DNA of 64,000 nt from Alphaproteobacteria bacterium Ga0077535 (GTDB lineage: Bacteria; Pseudomonadota; Alphaproteobacteria; Caulobacterales; Aquidulcibacteraceae): contig LNEK01000006.1 of the NCBI GenBank assembly GCA_001464425.1, forward strand, positions 1 to 64,000. Direction: 5' to 3'. A program made the position numbers and the translations under genes. Every line of letters starts with the position of its first letter. The first letter of the stretch is position 1. The notes under the pieces are model-generated. The model was not told the origin of the DNA, did no database searches, and saw nothing but the letters and a program-made list of their open reading frames with translations. Positions 34,898-44,064 of the stretch are shown piece after piece.

Positions 34898-37645
34898 TCA
34901 ATTTGCAGATGCTTTGACAGCTGAAACAGCTGGCGCGCGCTTATTTTCGACGTCGAACAACACACCGCCGGGTCGCGCATAGACGAACCAAGTGATGGCG
35001 AGGCACGACACATAGAAGACTAGAAAGCCGATCAGCGCCGCGTTGGCGTTACCGGAAGCCGCGAGCGACATGCCGAAGCTCTTAGGAATAAAGAATGCGC
35101 CATAGGCAGCGATTGCCGACGTAAAGCCCGTTATGGCAGCGGACTCCTTCTCCGCCTGCTTCAACTGCTCCGCGGGAGATGCACTCGGAGAAAGCCGCGC
35201 AATCTCTTTTCGCATGATGGCCGGTATCATTTGGAAGGTTGATGCGTTGCCAACGCCGCTCGCAAAGAAGAGCAGGATGAAACAAGCGAAGAAGCCAGTG
35301 AACGCGCCCGGCGCGTCTTTGTTGGCGAGGAAGTACATGACGCCGAGAGTGCCAAGCATCATCCCGGCGAACACCACGAGGGTCACGCGCGCGCCACCAA
35401 ACCGATCTGAAACCCAACCCGTTAAGGAGCGCGACAACGCGCCAACCAGTGGGCCAAGGAAAGCGATCTGCAGCACGTTCACATTTGGGAATTGCGTGCT
35501 GGTGAGCAGCGGGAACGCGGCAGAGAAGCCAATGAAAGAGCCGAACGTGCCGGTGTAGAGCCAACACATGATCCAGTTGTGCGTGCGCGAGAAGATTACG
35601 GATTGTTCGGTGAAAGACGCTCTTGCCGTCGATAGGTCATTCATCCCAAACCAAGCGATGAATGCCGAGGCGACAATGAATGGCACCCAGATGAAGCCGG
35701 CGTTCTGCATGAACAATGTATCGCCGGTCGTTGTGGCCTGACCCTCACCGCCAAACGATCCAAAGACGGCCGCTGTGATGGCGAGCGGAACCAAAAACTG
35801 CATCGCGCTAACGCCGAGATTGCCGAGACCGGCATTGAGCGCGAGCGCGTTGCCCTTCTCTGCGCGCGGGTAAAAGAATCCGATGTTCGACATTGACGAC
35901 GCAAAGTTGCCACCGCCCAAACCACACAGAAGCGCCAACCCCAGCATGATCCAGTATGGCGTTTCCGGACTCTGCACCGCGAAGCCGATGCCGAGTGCTG
36001 GCGCCAGCAACGACCAGGTCGTCAACGTCGTCCAAAAACGCCCGCCGAAAATCGGCACCATGAACGAATAGAATATGCGCAACGTCGCGCCTGAGAGTCC
36101 GGGCAATGCCGCGAGCCAGAAGAGTTGGTCCGTGGTGTAGTCGAAGCCGATGAGCGGGAGCTTGGCGACGACGACCGACCAGACCATCCACACTGCGAAC
36201 GAAAGGAATAAGGACGGGATCGACAGCCAAAGATTTCGTGAGGCAATCTTCTTTCCGGTCTCTTTCCAGAAAACCGGCTCTTCCGGGCGCCAATCGGCGA
36301 TGAGGCCAGCACCACGCTCGCCGTGCTTGGCGGGTTCGTGGATCGGTTCCATTTCCGGAAATTGCGGCAGCGTCTCGAGGATGGCTTCCGCCGCGCGGCT
36401 CTCCATGCGCTGGATCGCGAAATGCATCCAAAGCAACGCGCCCCCGGCGACAACGAACAACAGCATGAAGCAGCTGGTCCAGATGCCGGTCAGATCGTTG
36501 AGTACGCCGAAGGCGATCGGCATCACAAATCCGCCAAGACCGCCAATCATGCCGACGAGCCCGCCGACGGCGCCGACGTCTTTCGGATAGTAGACCGGGA
36601 TGTGCTTATAGACGGCGGCCTTGCCTAGACTCATGAAGAAGCCGAGTACGAATAGGATCACCGTGAAGGCGATTAGCCCGGTCTCAAGTCGAAATGCGAT
36701 TGGTCCGTTAATCCCATCGACGACGTAGGATGTCGGTGGATAGGATAGGATGAAGGCTGCGGCGACGCTGACGAGGAACGTCCAATACATCACTTGGCGC
36801 GCGCCGACGCGATCAGAGAGGTGCCCGCCATAGACACGGAAGAGCGACGCCGGCACAGAAAACGCGGCGGCCACCATGCCGGCCGTCTTTAGGTCGAGGC
36901 CGTAGACGCCCACGAGATAACGCGGCAACCACAATGCCAGCGCCACAAACGCGCCGAAGACAAAGAAGTAGTAGAGCGCGAACCGCCACACTTGGATGTT
37001 CTTGAGCGGCGCGAATTGTTCGAGCATCGGCCGCGGCTTCAGCCCCTTGGCGCGTCTCGCCACGAGTTCTGGATCGTCCTTCGTGAATAGGAAGAACAGC
37101 ACCGCCATCGCAACGAGCCCAACGGCCCAAATCTGCGCAACTGCTTGCCACCCCATGGCGATCAAGACGAAAGGCGCAACGAACTTGGTGACGGCGGCGC
37201 CCACATTGCCCGCACCGAAAATCCCGAGAGCGGTCCCCTGCTTTTCTGCGCCAAAGAACTTCGACACGTAGGTCACGCCAACGGCAAACGTGCCGCCAGC
37301 GATGCCAACGCCAAGCGCGGCGATCAGAAACTGCGGATAGGTCTCCGCGTACGACAGCAGAAAGGTCGCGGCGGCGGCGGCCAACATCACGAAAGGATAA
37401 ACAACGCGACCGCCAAACTGGTCAGTCCACACGCCCAACACAAGGCGGATAAGCGAGCCGGTCAATATCGGTGTGCCAATCAGCAAGCCGAATTGAGTTT
37501 CCGACAAGCCCAAGTCTTGTTGGATCTGAACACCGATGATCGAGAAGATGGTCCAAACGGCAAAGCTCGCGGTGAAGGCGATTGTGCTCAGCCAAAGCGC
37601 CGCATCTGCGCCGCGTTGCTTCGTTGCTCCCGTCTGTAGAGACAT
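34898..37645 (-). CDS. narK: fused NarK1-NarK2 nitrate/nitrite transporter
   Basis: The 915-residue product consists of two complete 12-helix major-facilitator halves (about 1-440 and 460-900), as in the fused NarK of Paracoccus. Each half carries the nitrate-signature glycine-rich helices (GVGIAGGTFAVGVTYVSKFF and LLCGLGGGNFASSMSNIGFFYP). The first half is the type linked to nitrate/proton symport, the second to nitrate/nitrite exchange. ATG 37645 (GGGGCGG upstream) is preferred over GTG 37666. It is the first gene of the nar operon, and a perfect FNR-type box lies at 37720-37733. Confidence 0.93.
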   Translation of the reverse strand: MSLQTGATKQRGADAALWLSTIAFTASFAVWTIFSIIGVQIQQDLGLSETQFGLLIGTPILTGSLIRLVLGVWTDQFGGRVVYPFVMLAAAAATFLLSYAETYPQFLIAALGVGIAGGTFAVGVTYVSKFFGAEKQGTALGIFGAGNVGAAVTKFVAPFVLIAMGWQAVAQIWAVGLVAMAVLFFLFTKDDPELVARRAKGLKPRPMLEQFAPLKNIQVWRFALYYFFVFGAFVALALWLPRYLVGVYGLDLKTAGMVAAAFSVPASLFRVYGGHLSDRVGARQVMYWTFLVSVAAAFILSYPPTSYVVDGINGPIAFRLETGLIAFTVILFVLGFFMSLGKAAVYKHIPVYYPKDVGAVGGLVGMIGGLGGFVMPIAFGVLNDLTGIWTSCFMLLFVVAGGALLWMHFAIQRMESRAAEAILETLPQFPEMEPIHEPAKHGERGAGLIADWRPEEPVFWKETGKKIASRNLWLSIPSLFLSFAVWMVWSVVVAKLPLIGFDYTTDQLFWLAALPGLSGATLRIFYSFMVPIFGGRFWTTLTTWSLLAPALGIGFAVQSPETPYWIMLGLALLCGLGGGNFASSMSNIGFFYPRAEKGNALALNAGLGNLGVSAMQFLVPLAITAAVFGSFGGEGQATTTGDTLFMQNAGFIWVPFIVASAFIAWFGMNDLSTARASFTEQSVIFSRTHNWIMCWLYTGTFGSFIGFSAAFPLLTSTQFPNVNVLQIAFLGPLVGALSRSLTGWVSDRFGGARVTLVVFAGMMLGTLGVMYFLANKDAPGAFTGFFACFILLFFASGVGNASTFQMIPAIMRKEIARLSPSASPAEQLKQAEKESAAITGFTSAIAAYGAFFIPKSFGMSLAASGNANAALIGFLVFYVSCLAITWFVYARPGGVLFDVENKRAPAVSAVKASAN

Positions 37646-37719
37646 ACTGACCGCCCCAAACACCACGAGGATGAGACGCCTCGTAAGCCTCTAAGAGCGT
37701 CAAGTCGGCGTCGGAGCGT

Positions 37720-37733
37720 TTGATGAAGATCAA
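37720..37733 (-). promoter_or_regulatory. perfect FNR/DNR-type box of the narK operon
   Basis: TTGATGAAGATCAA matches all ten fixed positions of TTGAT-N4-ATCAA. If it acts at -41.5 on the minus strand, transcription would start near 37685, giving a leader of about 40 bases before narK. Confidence 0.85.
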
Positions 37734-37863
37734 GCGATAGGCGCAATCACAAGAAAAATTGCGTATTCGACATCCGCATGCCGCCGCACTTGATTTTTGT
37801 CCGCCTTGTCGCTTGCGGTATGTCAAGCGGCGGAGGTTTTTCTAACTCCGCATCTCCCATCAA

Positions 37864-37877
37864 TTGATTTGCATCAA
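37864..37877 (+). promoter_or_regulatory. perfect FNR/DNR-type box of the regulator-moa operon
   Basis: TTGATTTGCATCAA is a perfect TTGAT-N4-ATCAA box. A start at +41.5 would fall near 37912, about 20 bases before the regulator's GTG. A weaker relative, TTGCGGTATGTCAA, lies at 37813-37826. Confidence 0.85.
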
Positions 37878-37931
37878 TTCACTCAGGACTGGTCTGCGCC
37901 ACAACACTCTCGCTGCCACCGGGAGAGCGCC

Positions 37932-38741
37932 GTGCGAGCGTGTGACATGGAACGGGTCAAGGGCCTGCCGCTCTTTGCGGATGTCGCGCCGGACACCTTT
38001 CGTGTCGCCACAGCCGGCGCTCACCTGCAACGCTTTCCCGCTGGCACGATGTTATTGCTTGAGGGTGATCCAGTAGATTTTCTCTATGTGCTGCTAGACG
38101 GCCAGGTCGAACTGCACGGCACCTGGAACGATCGCGAAACCGTTCTGGCAATTTTGCGCCCTGTCTCGACATTCATTCTCGCCGCCGTCGTCTTGGACGC
38201 GGACGCTCTTATGTCGGCGCGCACGCTTGAGCGCTGTGAGATTCTGATGATCCCCGGTGACGCGATCCGCACAGCCATGCGGCTCGATCCGAGGTTTGCG
38301 ATGGCCGTGTCACGCGACTTGGCGGGTTGCTATCGGGGACTCGTTCGCACGGTCAAGAATCACAAACTCCGCAATAGTGTTGAGCGCTTGGCCAATTATC
38401 TTCTCGCTCTGCGCGCGGCGGACAATTCAGGCGGCGTCGTGCGGCTCCATCATGAGAAACGCATCCTTGCCTCTTTGCTAGGCATGACGCCGGAGAATCT
38501 CTCCCGCGCATTCTCTGCGTTGCAAGCGGTTGGCGTGAACGTCCAAGGCGCCGTGGTCACTCTATCCAACGTCGCGGCATTAGAGGCCTTAGCCAAGCCA
38601 GATCCTCTGATCGACAACCACGCACCACGCGGTGGCGACATTATCGCCGAGGCGGATGCGGAGGTGTGGTCATCCGAGTGGAATCGCGCGGGCGGTGTAG
38701 CCGGCGCACGCACCGCAAGCGCAGGAAAGCGCAATGACTGA
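37932..38741 (+). CDS. Crp/Fnr-family regulator, DNR/NnrR-like
   Basis: The product has 269 residues. GTG 37932 has GGGAGAG at the right distance; ATG 37947 is the alternative. A cyclic-nucleotide-type sensor domain (LPLFADVAPDTF, then PAGTMLLLEGDPVDFLYVLLDG) precedes a dimer helix and a winged helix. The recognition helix GMTPENLSRAFSAL has the Glu-x-x-Ser-Arg that FNR uses to read TTGAT. The N-terminal cysteine set of FNR is missing, so it is probably not an iron-sulfur oxygen sensor but a DNR/NnrR-like sensor, perhaps of NO through haem. It heads the moa operon and has its own box, which implies autoregulation. Confidence 0.85.
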   Translation: MRACDMERVKGLPLFADVAPDTFRVATAGAHLQRFPAGTMLLLEGDPVDFLYVLLDGQVELHGTWNDRETVLAILRPVSTFILAAVVLDADALMSARTLERCEILMIPGDAIRTAMRLDPRFAMAVSRDLAGCYRGLVRTVKNHKLRNSVERLANYLLALRAADNSGGVVRLHHEKRILASLLGMTPENLSRAFSALQAVGVNVQGAVVTLSNVAALEALAKPDPLIDNHAPRGGDIIAEADAEVWSSEWNRAGGVAGARTASAGKRND

Positions 38742-39342
38742 ATCACGTCCGGCAACAGGGCGTGTGGGCGGGATTTTGCTCGCAGGCGGCCAATCTCGCC
38801 GCTTCGGCACCGAGAAGGCGGTGGCACGCTTTGGCGAGAAGTTGATGATGGATGCGGTTGCTGAGCGATTTGCTCCATTTGCTGACTTCGCGATCAGCGC
38901 GCGGCCCAGTTCTGCCGCCGCGGGACACGCTGCACGCTGGCACGCTACAATCTTGAACGACGATCCAAGCCTACCGTCGGGTCCACTTGCAGGCGTCTTT
39001 GAAGGTCTGAAGTGGGCGCACGCCTGTAACCTCGACTTCCTCGTAACGGCTCCGTGCGACGCGCCTCTCCTGCCCACTAATGTGTTCGAGCGTTTACTTG
39101 ATGCGATCGGCCCCGCGCCCGCGGCGTTCGCCGCTACTTCCGAGGGCGAGCATCCCCTCAGCGCGGTATGGCGGGTTACGCTTCGGTCGCCACTCGAAAA
39201 CGCACTGAGAAGCGGCGTGCATCCGTCGGTCCGATCCTTTCTGGCGGAACAACAGGCACAGCGCGTTTGGTTTGACGACGCACGCGCCTTCACGAACGCC
39301 AACACGGTTGACGTTCTGTTGGCTCTGGAGCGACGAGCATGA
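38734..39342 (+). CDS. mobA: molybdenum cofactor guanylyltransferase MobA
   Basis: The 202-residue protein adds GMP to molybdopterin to form the MGD cofactor needed by NarG. The N-terminal nucleotide-binding loop [18 protein letters not shown] is classic; [19 protein letters not shown] and [10 protein letters not shown] follow. It overlaps the regulator gene by 8 bases and moaA by 4 bases. Confidence 0.92.
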   Translation: MTESRPATGRVGGILLAGGQSRRFGTEKAVARFGEKLMMDAVAERFAPFADFAISARPSSAAAGHAARWHATILNDDPSLPSGPLAGVFEGLKWAHACNLDFLVTAPCDAPLLPTNVFERLLDAIGPAPAAFAATSEGEHPLSAVWRVTLRSPLENALRSGVHPSVRSFLAEQQAQRVWFDDARAFTNANTVDVLLALERRA

Positions 39343-40331
39343 GCCCCCTCATTGATCCTTTCGGCCGTGCAATCACGTATCTGCGTGTTTCGGTTACCGA
39401 CCGCTGTGACTTGCGCTGCACCTATTGCATGAACGAGCGCATGCGCTTCTTGCCGCGCACCGAGCTATTGACCCTCGAAGAGCTGGATCGATTGTGCTCG
39501 GCCTTCATTGAACGCGGCGTGCGGCGGTTGCGGTTCACCGGCGGCGAGCCGCTGGTCCGCAAAGGATTTCTTGATCTACTGCGCAGCGTACGCCGTCATC
39601 TTGGCAAGGGTCTTGATGAAATGACGCTGACGACCAATGGCGTGCAGCTTGCGGAGTTTGCACAAGGGCTCTTCGAAGCAGGGGTGCGGCGCGTCAACGT
39701 GTCGGTGGATTCGCTCGACCGCGGCACCTTCGCCCGTATTGCGAGGCGCGATTGCTTGCCGAAGGTGCTCGCCGGCATTGATGCCGCTGTTGCGGTCGGC
39801 CTTACAGTCAAGATCAACACGGTGGCGCTAAAGCACGACAACGCCCACGAGATTCCCGATCTTATCAAATGGGCCCACGGCCGCGGTCACGACATTACTC
39901 TGATCGAAACCATGCCGCTCGGCGAGGTGGACGAAGATCGCACCAACCAATTCCTTTCGCTCACTCGCGTCCGCGAGGACATGCAAAGCTATTGGCGTCT
40001 TTCCGACTTGCCGGATCGCACGGGTGGCCCAGCTCGGTATGTGCGCGTCGAGGAAACCGGAGGGCGTTTAGGCTTCATCACGCCGCTTACGCACAATTTT
40101 TGTGAGGGCTGTTCGCGGGTTCGGCTCACTTGCACTGGCCGGCTATACTTGTGCCTCGGTCACGAGACATCGGTCAATCTGCGAACACCACTGCGCGCGG
40201 GCGCAGACGCCCAGACACTCCACGACGCAATAGATGCTGGCATCGCATTGAGGCCCAAAGGGCATGACTTCCAGATTGAGCGTCTCTCAACGCCTGCGAC
40301 AGAGCGGCATATGTCGGTGACTGGCGGATGA
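39339..40331 (+). CDS. moaA: GTP 3',8-cyclase MoaA
   Basis: The 330-residue radical-SAM enzyme catalyses the first step of molybdopterin synthesis from GTP. The SAM cluster ligands are Cys23, Cys27 and Cys30 (CDLRCTYC). The second 4Fe-4S cluster is in [34 protein letters not shown] and TTNGVQLAE are the SAM-binding blocks. It overlaps both neighbours by 4 bases. Confidence 0.95.
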   Translation: MSPLIDPFGRAITYLRVSVTDRCDLRCTYCMNERMRFLPRTELLTLEELDRLCSAFIERGVRRLRFTGGEPLVRKGFLDLLRSVRRHLGKGLDEMTLTTNGVQLAEFAQGLFEAGVRRVNVSVDSLDRGTFARIARRDCLPKVLAGIDAAVAVGLTVKINTVALKHDNAHEIPDLIKWAHGRGHDITLIETMPLGEVDEDRTNQFLSLTRVREDMQSYWRLSDLPDRTGGPARYVRVEETGGRLGFITPLTHNFCEGCSRVRLTCTGRLYLCLGHETSVNLRTPLRAGADAQTLHDAIDAGIALRPKGHDFQIERLSTPATERHMSVTGG

Positions 40332-40582
40332 CCCGGATCCTATTCTTCGGCCGCACGCGCGATGCGGCAGGCTGCGGCGAGATGGATTGCGAAATCCCGG
40401 CGGCGATAGAAAGCGTGGCGGATCTCCGGGCGTGGATCGCTTCACGCGATCCTGAGTTGGGCGCCGCAATTGCAGCGAAAGATATTCGCGTTGCTGCAGA
40501 CCAATGCATTTGCCTCAATGAAGGCGCCTCCATTCGCGGGGCTTCCGAGATCGCCTTTATGCCGCCGTTGAGCGGCGGTTGA
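40328..40582 (+). CDS. moaD: molybdopterin synthase sulfur carrier MoaD
   Basis: The 84-residue ubiquitin-like protein starts with [15 protein letters not shown] and ends with the required Gly-Gly tail (MPPLSGG), which is charged as thiocarboxylate and donates sulfur in the MoaE-MoaD complex. The MoaE partner is two genes downstream, separated by a permease. Confidence 0.9.
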   Translation: MTRILFFGRTRDAAGCGEMDCEIPAAIESVADLRAWIASRDPELGAAIAAKDIRVAADQCICLNEGASIRGASEIAFMPPLSGG

Positions 40583-40583
40583 G

Positions 40584-41318
40584 ATGAACGAAGCAATCCC
40601 CCTCCTGGCCCTTGGCATTGGCGTGGCGGCTGCGCTTTATTCTTCAGTCGGCCACGGCGGCGCATCCGCCTACATCGCGATGATGGCGCTTACCGGTTTA
40701 GCGCCCGAAGAGGTGCGCCCGGCCGCTTTAGTGCTCAATATCCTTGTCGCCAGCTTCGGCGCCTATCGCTATCTCCGCGCCGGACGCTTTGATTGGAGCG
40801 TATTCTGGCCCTTTGCGGTGACAGCGATCCCCGCCGCTTTTCTCGCGGGACGTATTGATGTGCCGGAAGCTTTGTACCGTCCGCTTCTCGCCGCCGCACT
40901 TGCGGCGGTCGCCCTGCGGTATCTCGTCTGGCCACAGATTGACGCGATCAAGCCAAGCGCCGCGCCTTTGTTGCGGGTCGCACTGCCTGCTGGCGTCGCA
41001 CTGGGCGGACTGGCCGGACTAACCGGCATTGGAGGCGGCGTTTATCTCTCGCCATTGCTCGTGTTTCTGGGCTGGAGCGATGCAAAGCGCGCGACCGGCA
41101 TCGCCGCCTGCTTCATTGTCGTCAATTCCGTAGCTGGCCTTGCTGGGCGCGCATCATCACTCGCACTGTTGCCCAACTATCTGCCGTGGCTCGCGCTCGC
41201 CGCGATGCTTGGCGCTCTGATAGGGACAACCTGGAGCCTCAAGGGCCTCGACAAGAGCGGTATCTTGCGCACGCTCGGCGTTGTCCTTGGCGTCGCGGCT
41301 TTGGCGCTAGCGACATGA
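40584..41318 (+). CDS. TSUP (TauE/SafE-like) membrane permease
   Basis: The 244-residue protein has about eight hydrophobic helices and the family patterns YSSVGHGGASAYIAMMAL at the start and GLAGLTGIGGGVYLSPLLVF in the middle. TSUP permeases move sulfur-containing or organic anions. It lies one base after moaD and overlaps moaE by 4 bases, so it is co-expressed with cofactor synthesis. A role in oxyanion or sulfur-compound transport for this pathway is only an inference. Confidence 0.82.
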   Translation: MNEAIPLLALGIGVAAALYSSVGHGGASAYIAMMALTGLAPEEVRPAALVLNILVASFGAYRYLRAGRFDWSVFWPFAVTAIPAAFLAGRIDVPEALYRPLLAAALAAVALRYLVWPQIDAIKPSAAPLLRVALPAGVALGGLAGLTGIGGGVYLSPLLVFLGWSDAKRATGIAACFIVVNSVAGLAGRASSLALLPNYLPWLALAAMLGALIGTTWSLKGLDKSGILRTLGVVLGVAALALAT

Positions 41319-41773
41319 TCCGAACGCTTGTCACCCCCGATGCTTTTTCTCCGGAGACGGAAATGCGGGCGTTCTCGGGCGAGCGCGACGGTGAAGCTGG
41401 TGCGCTGGCGAGCTTCGTTGGCTACTGTCGGACAGAATCCCCCAACGGTCCAGTGAACCAACTCGAACTGGATCACTACCCCGGCTTCACCGAGAAGGAA
41501 GTCTCCCGTCTCGCTCATAGCGTCGCCATGCGCCATAACCTGCTCGACCTGCTCGTGATACATCGGATCGGCGTCATCCCAGCCAATGATCCGGTTGTGC
41601 TCGTCGCCGCACTAAGCAGCCACCGCGCCGAAGCCTTCGCTGCCACGGTCGAGATGATGGACTACCTCAAAACGGATGCGCCCTTTTGGAAACGTGAAAC
41701 GGGTCCGGATGGCTCTCGCTGGATTGAACCCACTGCGGCGGATTATGCGCGCCGATCGGAGCACAGCAAATGA
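41315..41773 (+). CDS. moaE: molybdopterin synthase catalytic subunit MoaE
   Basis: The product has 152 residues from ATG 41315, overlapping the permease stop (ATGA). The family blocks are GALASFVGYCRTESPNG, LELDHYPGFTEKE, VIHRIGVIPANDPVVLVAAL and the active-site region LKTDAPFWKRE. With MoaD it converts precursor Z to molybdopterin. Confidence 0.93.
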   Translation: MIRTLVTPDAFSPETEMRAFSGERDGEAGALASFVGYCRTESPNGPVNQLELDHYPGFTEKEVSRLAHSVAMRHNLLDLLVIHRIGVIPANDPVVLVAALSSHRAEAFAATVEMMDYLKTDAPFWKRETGPDGSRWIEPTAADYARRSEHSK

Positions 41774-42318
41774 CAGAGACCCCGCAAATCTGCCGCATCG
41801 ACGAGACGCTGCCATTCAAGCCGGTGCGCATCGCTATCCTTACCGTCTCCGATACGCGTGATCAGGAAACCGACACATCTGGCGCCCTGCTCGCCGAGCG
41901 CGCCGCCCGCGACGGCCACATCGTCGCCGCGCGCGCGTTAGTGCGGGATGATACCGGCGCCATTCGCGCGCAAGTGAACGACTGGATCGCTGATCCACAA
42001 ATCGATGTCGTCATCAGCACGGGTGGCACCGGCCTCACAGGCCGCGACGTGACGCCTGAAGCCCTGAAGCCGCTGTTCGAGAAAGAGATCGAAGGCTTTG
42101 CCGTCGTTTGGCATATGCTGAGCTATCAAAGCGTTGGCCTCTCCACACTCCAGTCGCGCGCCTGCGCCGGCGTCGTGCGCGGCAAGTTCGTCTTCGCGCT
42201 GCCGGGCTCGAATGGCGCCTGCAAGGATGGCTGGGAAAAAATCATCCGCTGGCAACTCGATAGCCGCCACATGCCCTGCAACCTGGTGGAAATCATGCCG
42301 CGGCTGACGGAGCGTTGA
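41770..42318 (+). CDS. moaB: molybdenum cofactor protein MoaB (MogA-like)
   Basis: The 182-residue protein is an adenylyltransferase-type fold with VRIAILTVSDTRDQETDTSG, then the binding loop VISTGGTGLTGRDVTPEAL and GKFVFALPGSNGACKDGW. Such proteins activate molybdopterin by adenylation before metal insertion; in bacteria with MoeA present, MoaB may take the MogA role. It overlaps moaE by 4 bases. Confidence 0.9.
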   Translation: MTETPQICRIDETLPFKPVRIAILTVSDTRDQETDTSGALLAERAARDGHIVAARALVRDDTGAIRAQVNDWIADPQIDVVISTGGTGLTGRDVTPEALKPLFEKEIEGFAVVWHMLSYQSVGLSTLQSRACAGVVRGKFVFALPGSNGACKDGWEKIIRWQLDSRHMPCNLVEIMPRLTER

Positions 42319-42320
42319 GT

Positions 42321-42806
42321 ATGGACAATTGTTTGACGCACCTCGACGAAAACGGGCGCGCGCGGATGGTCGATGTCGGCGACAAGAGCATCACGCACCG
42401 CGAGGCCGTCGCCAGTGGCCGCATTCGCATGCAGCCCGACACATTCCGGCGCGCCCAGAGCGGCGATTTGCCAAAAGGAGACGTGCGAGCAGTCGCTGAG
42501 ATTGCGGGCGTCATGGCGGGCAAGCGTACTTGGGAGTTGATTCCGCTTTGTCATCCACTCGCCCTGAGCAGCTTGCGGGTGGACGTGTCACCGGATGAAA
42601 GCCTTCCCGGATTTGCTGTCACCGCGCGCGCGCGCGTGACTGGTCAGACAGGCGTCGAAATGGAGGCGCTCACCGCCGTTTCGGTCGCCTGCCTCACACT
42701 CTATGACATGTTGAAGGCGATCGACCGCAGCATGACTATCGAGGCAATCACCGTCGAGGAGAAGCGCGGCGGCGCGAGCGGCTCTTATACCCGGGTCGAA
42801 GCATGA
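42321..42806 (+). CDS. moaC: cyclic pyranopterin monophosphate synthase MoaC
   Basis: The product has 161 residues from ATG 42321, two bases after the moaB stop. The signatures are MVDVGDKSITHREAVASG, KRTWELIPLCHPLALS and GVEMEALTAVSVACLTLYDM, ending in EEKRGGASG. It works with MoaA to make precursor Z. Confidence 0.94.
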   Translation: MDNCLTHLDENGRARMVDVGDKSITHREAVASGRIRMQPDTFRRAQSGDLPKGDVRAVAEIAGVMAGKRTWELIPLCHPLALSSLRVDVSPDESLPGFAVTARARVTGQTGVEMEALTAVSVACLTLYDMLKAIDRSMTIEAITVEEKRGGASGSYTRVEA

Positions 42807-43990
42807 TTAGCGTCTCCGAGGCCCGCGCGATTGTTCTTGCCAACGCTGCGCCGTGCGAGTTCGAAACCGTCGAGCTACGGACAGCTCTGGGCCGCACCCT
42901 TCGCCAGGATGTTCGTTCGTTCCGCGCCCAGCCGCCTTTCCGCGCTTCAGCAATGGACGGCTACGCGCTGCGCGCCAGCGACACGCCCGGCGTACTCCAA
43001 TTGATCGGCGAAGCCGGAGCCGGCCGTGCACTTGGTCGTCAGCTCCTTGAGGGAGAGTGCGCGCGGATTTTTACTGGCGCGCCTCTCCCGGTTGGTGCGG
43101 ATTCCATTTTGATCCAAGAGGACGCCGTTCAAGACGGTGACCTCGTGACCGCGCCTGCTGTCGCGCCAAGTCGCCATGTGCGCAGCGCCGGCGTGGATTT
43201 TGTGGCAGACCAAGTCTTGCTCCACGTCGGTACGGTCCTTGACGCGCCCGCGATCGCGCTTGCCGCAGCCGCCGGTAGACCTTCATTAGTCGTTTCGCGA
43301 AGGCCCCGTGTGGCCGTGTTAAGCGGCGGAAACGAACTGGTGGCGCCAGGTCAACGCCCGGCTGACGATCAGATTTTCGACTCAATGGGTGTCGGAATTG
43401 CCGCGCTCGCTGAGCAATGGGGCGCGCACGCAACGTGCATTGACCCCCTCGCCGACGATGCTCAAATAATCGCCACGGCGATCACCGATGCGACGTCGGC
43501 CCACGACCTCACAATTGTCGTCGGCGGCGCGTCGGTTGGCGACCACGATCATGCGCGCCCGGCTGTTCGTGCACTGGGCGGCGAACTCCTCTTCGAGAAA
43601 GTGGCGTTGCGCCCCGGCAAACCCACCTGGTTCGCGCGGGTCAATGAACGCCTCATTCTCGGCCTGCCTGGAAATCCGGCGTCGGCGTTCGTGTGCGCGC
43701 GCCTCTTTCTGCGCCCTCTGCTCGACCAGATGTGCGGTCGCGATCCAACCGCGTCGATGCGGACCCTAAAGGCCAGAGTACGCACTCCGCTAGGCGCTAA
43801 CGGTGACCGCGAGACATACCTGCGCGCCGCGCTTGAAACGGATGAAACCGGTCAGACTTGGGCGGTGGCGCCCGCCAAGCAAGATTCCTCGCTCTTGTCG
43901 GTCTTTGCCGGCGCACAGGCCCTGATCGTCCGCGAGCCGGGCGCACCGGAAACACCCACCGGCGACATCATCGACGTTCTCTCTCGCTGA
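42803..43990 (+). CDS. moeA: molybdopterin molybdenumtransferase MoeA
   Basis: The 395-residue protein has the MoeA N-terminal domain (FRAQPPFRASAMDGYALRA), then GARIFTGAPLPVGADSILIQED-like ECARIFTGAPLPVGAD, and the MogA-like domain (VVGGASVGDHDHARPAV, then LILGLPGNPASAFV). It inserts molybdate into adenylylated molybdopterin. It is the last gene of the regulator-moa operon and overlaps moaC by 4 bases. Confidence 0.94.
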   Translation: MISVSEARAIVLANAAPCEFETVELRTALGRTLRQDVRSFRAQPPFRASAMDGYALRASDTPGVLQLIGEAGAGRALGRQLLEGECARIFTGAPLPVGADSILIQEDAVQDGDLVTAPAVAPSRHVRSAGVDFVADQVLLHVGTVLDAPAIALAAAAGRPSLVVSRRPRVAVLSGGNELVAPGQRPADDQIFDSMGVGIAALAEQWGAHATCIDPLADDAQIIATAITDATSAHDLTIVVGGASVGDHDHARPAVRALGGELLFEKVALRPGKPTWFARVNERLILGLPGNPASAFVCARLFLRPLLDQMCGRDPTASMRTLKARVRTPLGANGDRETYLRAALETDETGQTWAVAPAKQDSSLLSVFAGAQALIVREPGAPETPTGDIIDVLSR

Positions 43991-44017
43991 TGCTGTGCGC
44001 TTGAGCCGCATCTTGGG

Positions 44018-44031
44018 TTGATCAACATCAA
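44018..44031 (+). promoter_or_regulatory. perfect FNR/DNR-type box before hemN
   Basis: TTGATCAACATCAA matches TTGAT-N4-ATCAA perfectly. Its centre at 44024.5 would place a class II transcription start at about 44066, on the hemN start codon itself. Confidence 0.85.
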
Positions 44032-44064
44032 TCGCAACGGAAGGTCGTGGGCTGAAGATGCGCC

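Noticed and set aside
37813-37826. Second FNR-type box TTGCGGTATGTCAA
   Set aside because: It mismatches three of ten fixed positions and two perfect boxes lie close by, so I do not list it as a site of its own.
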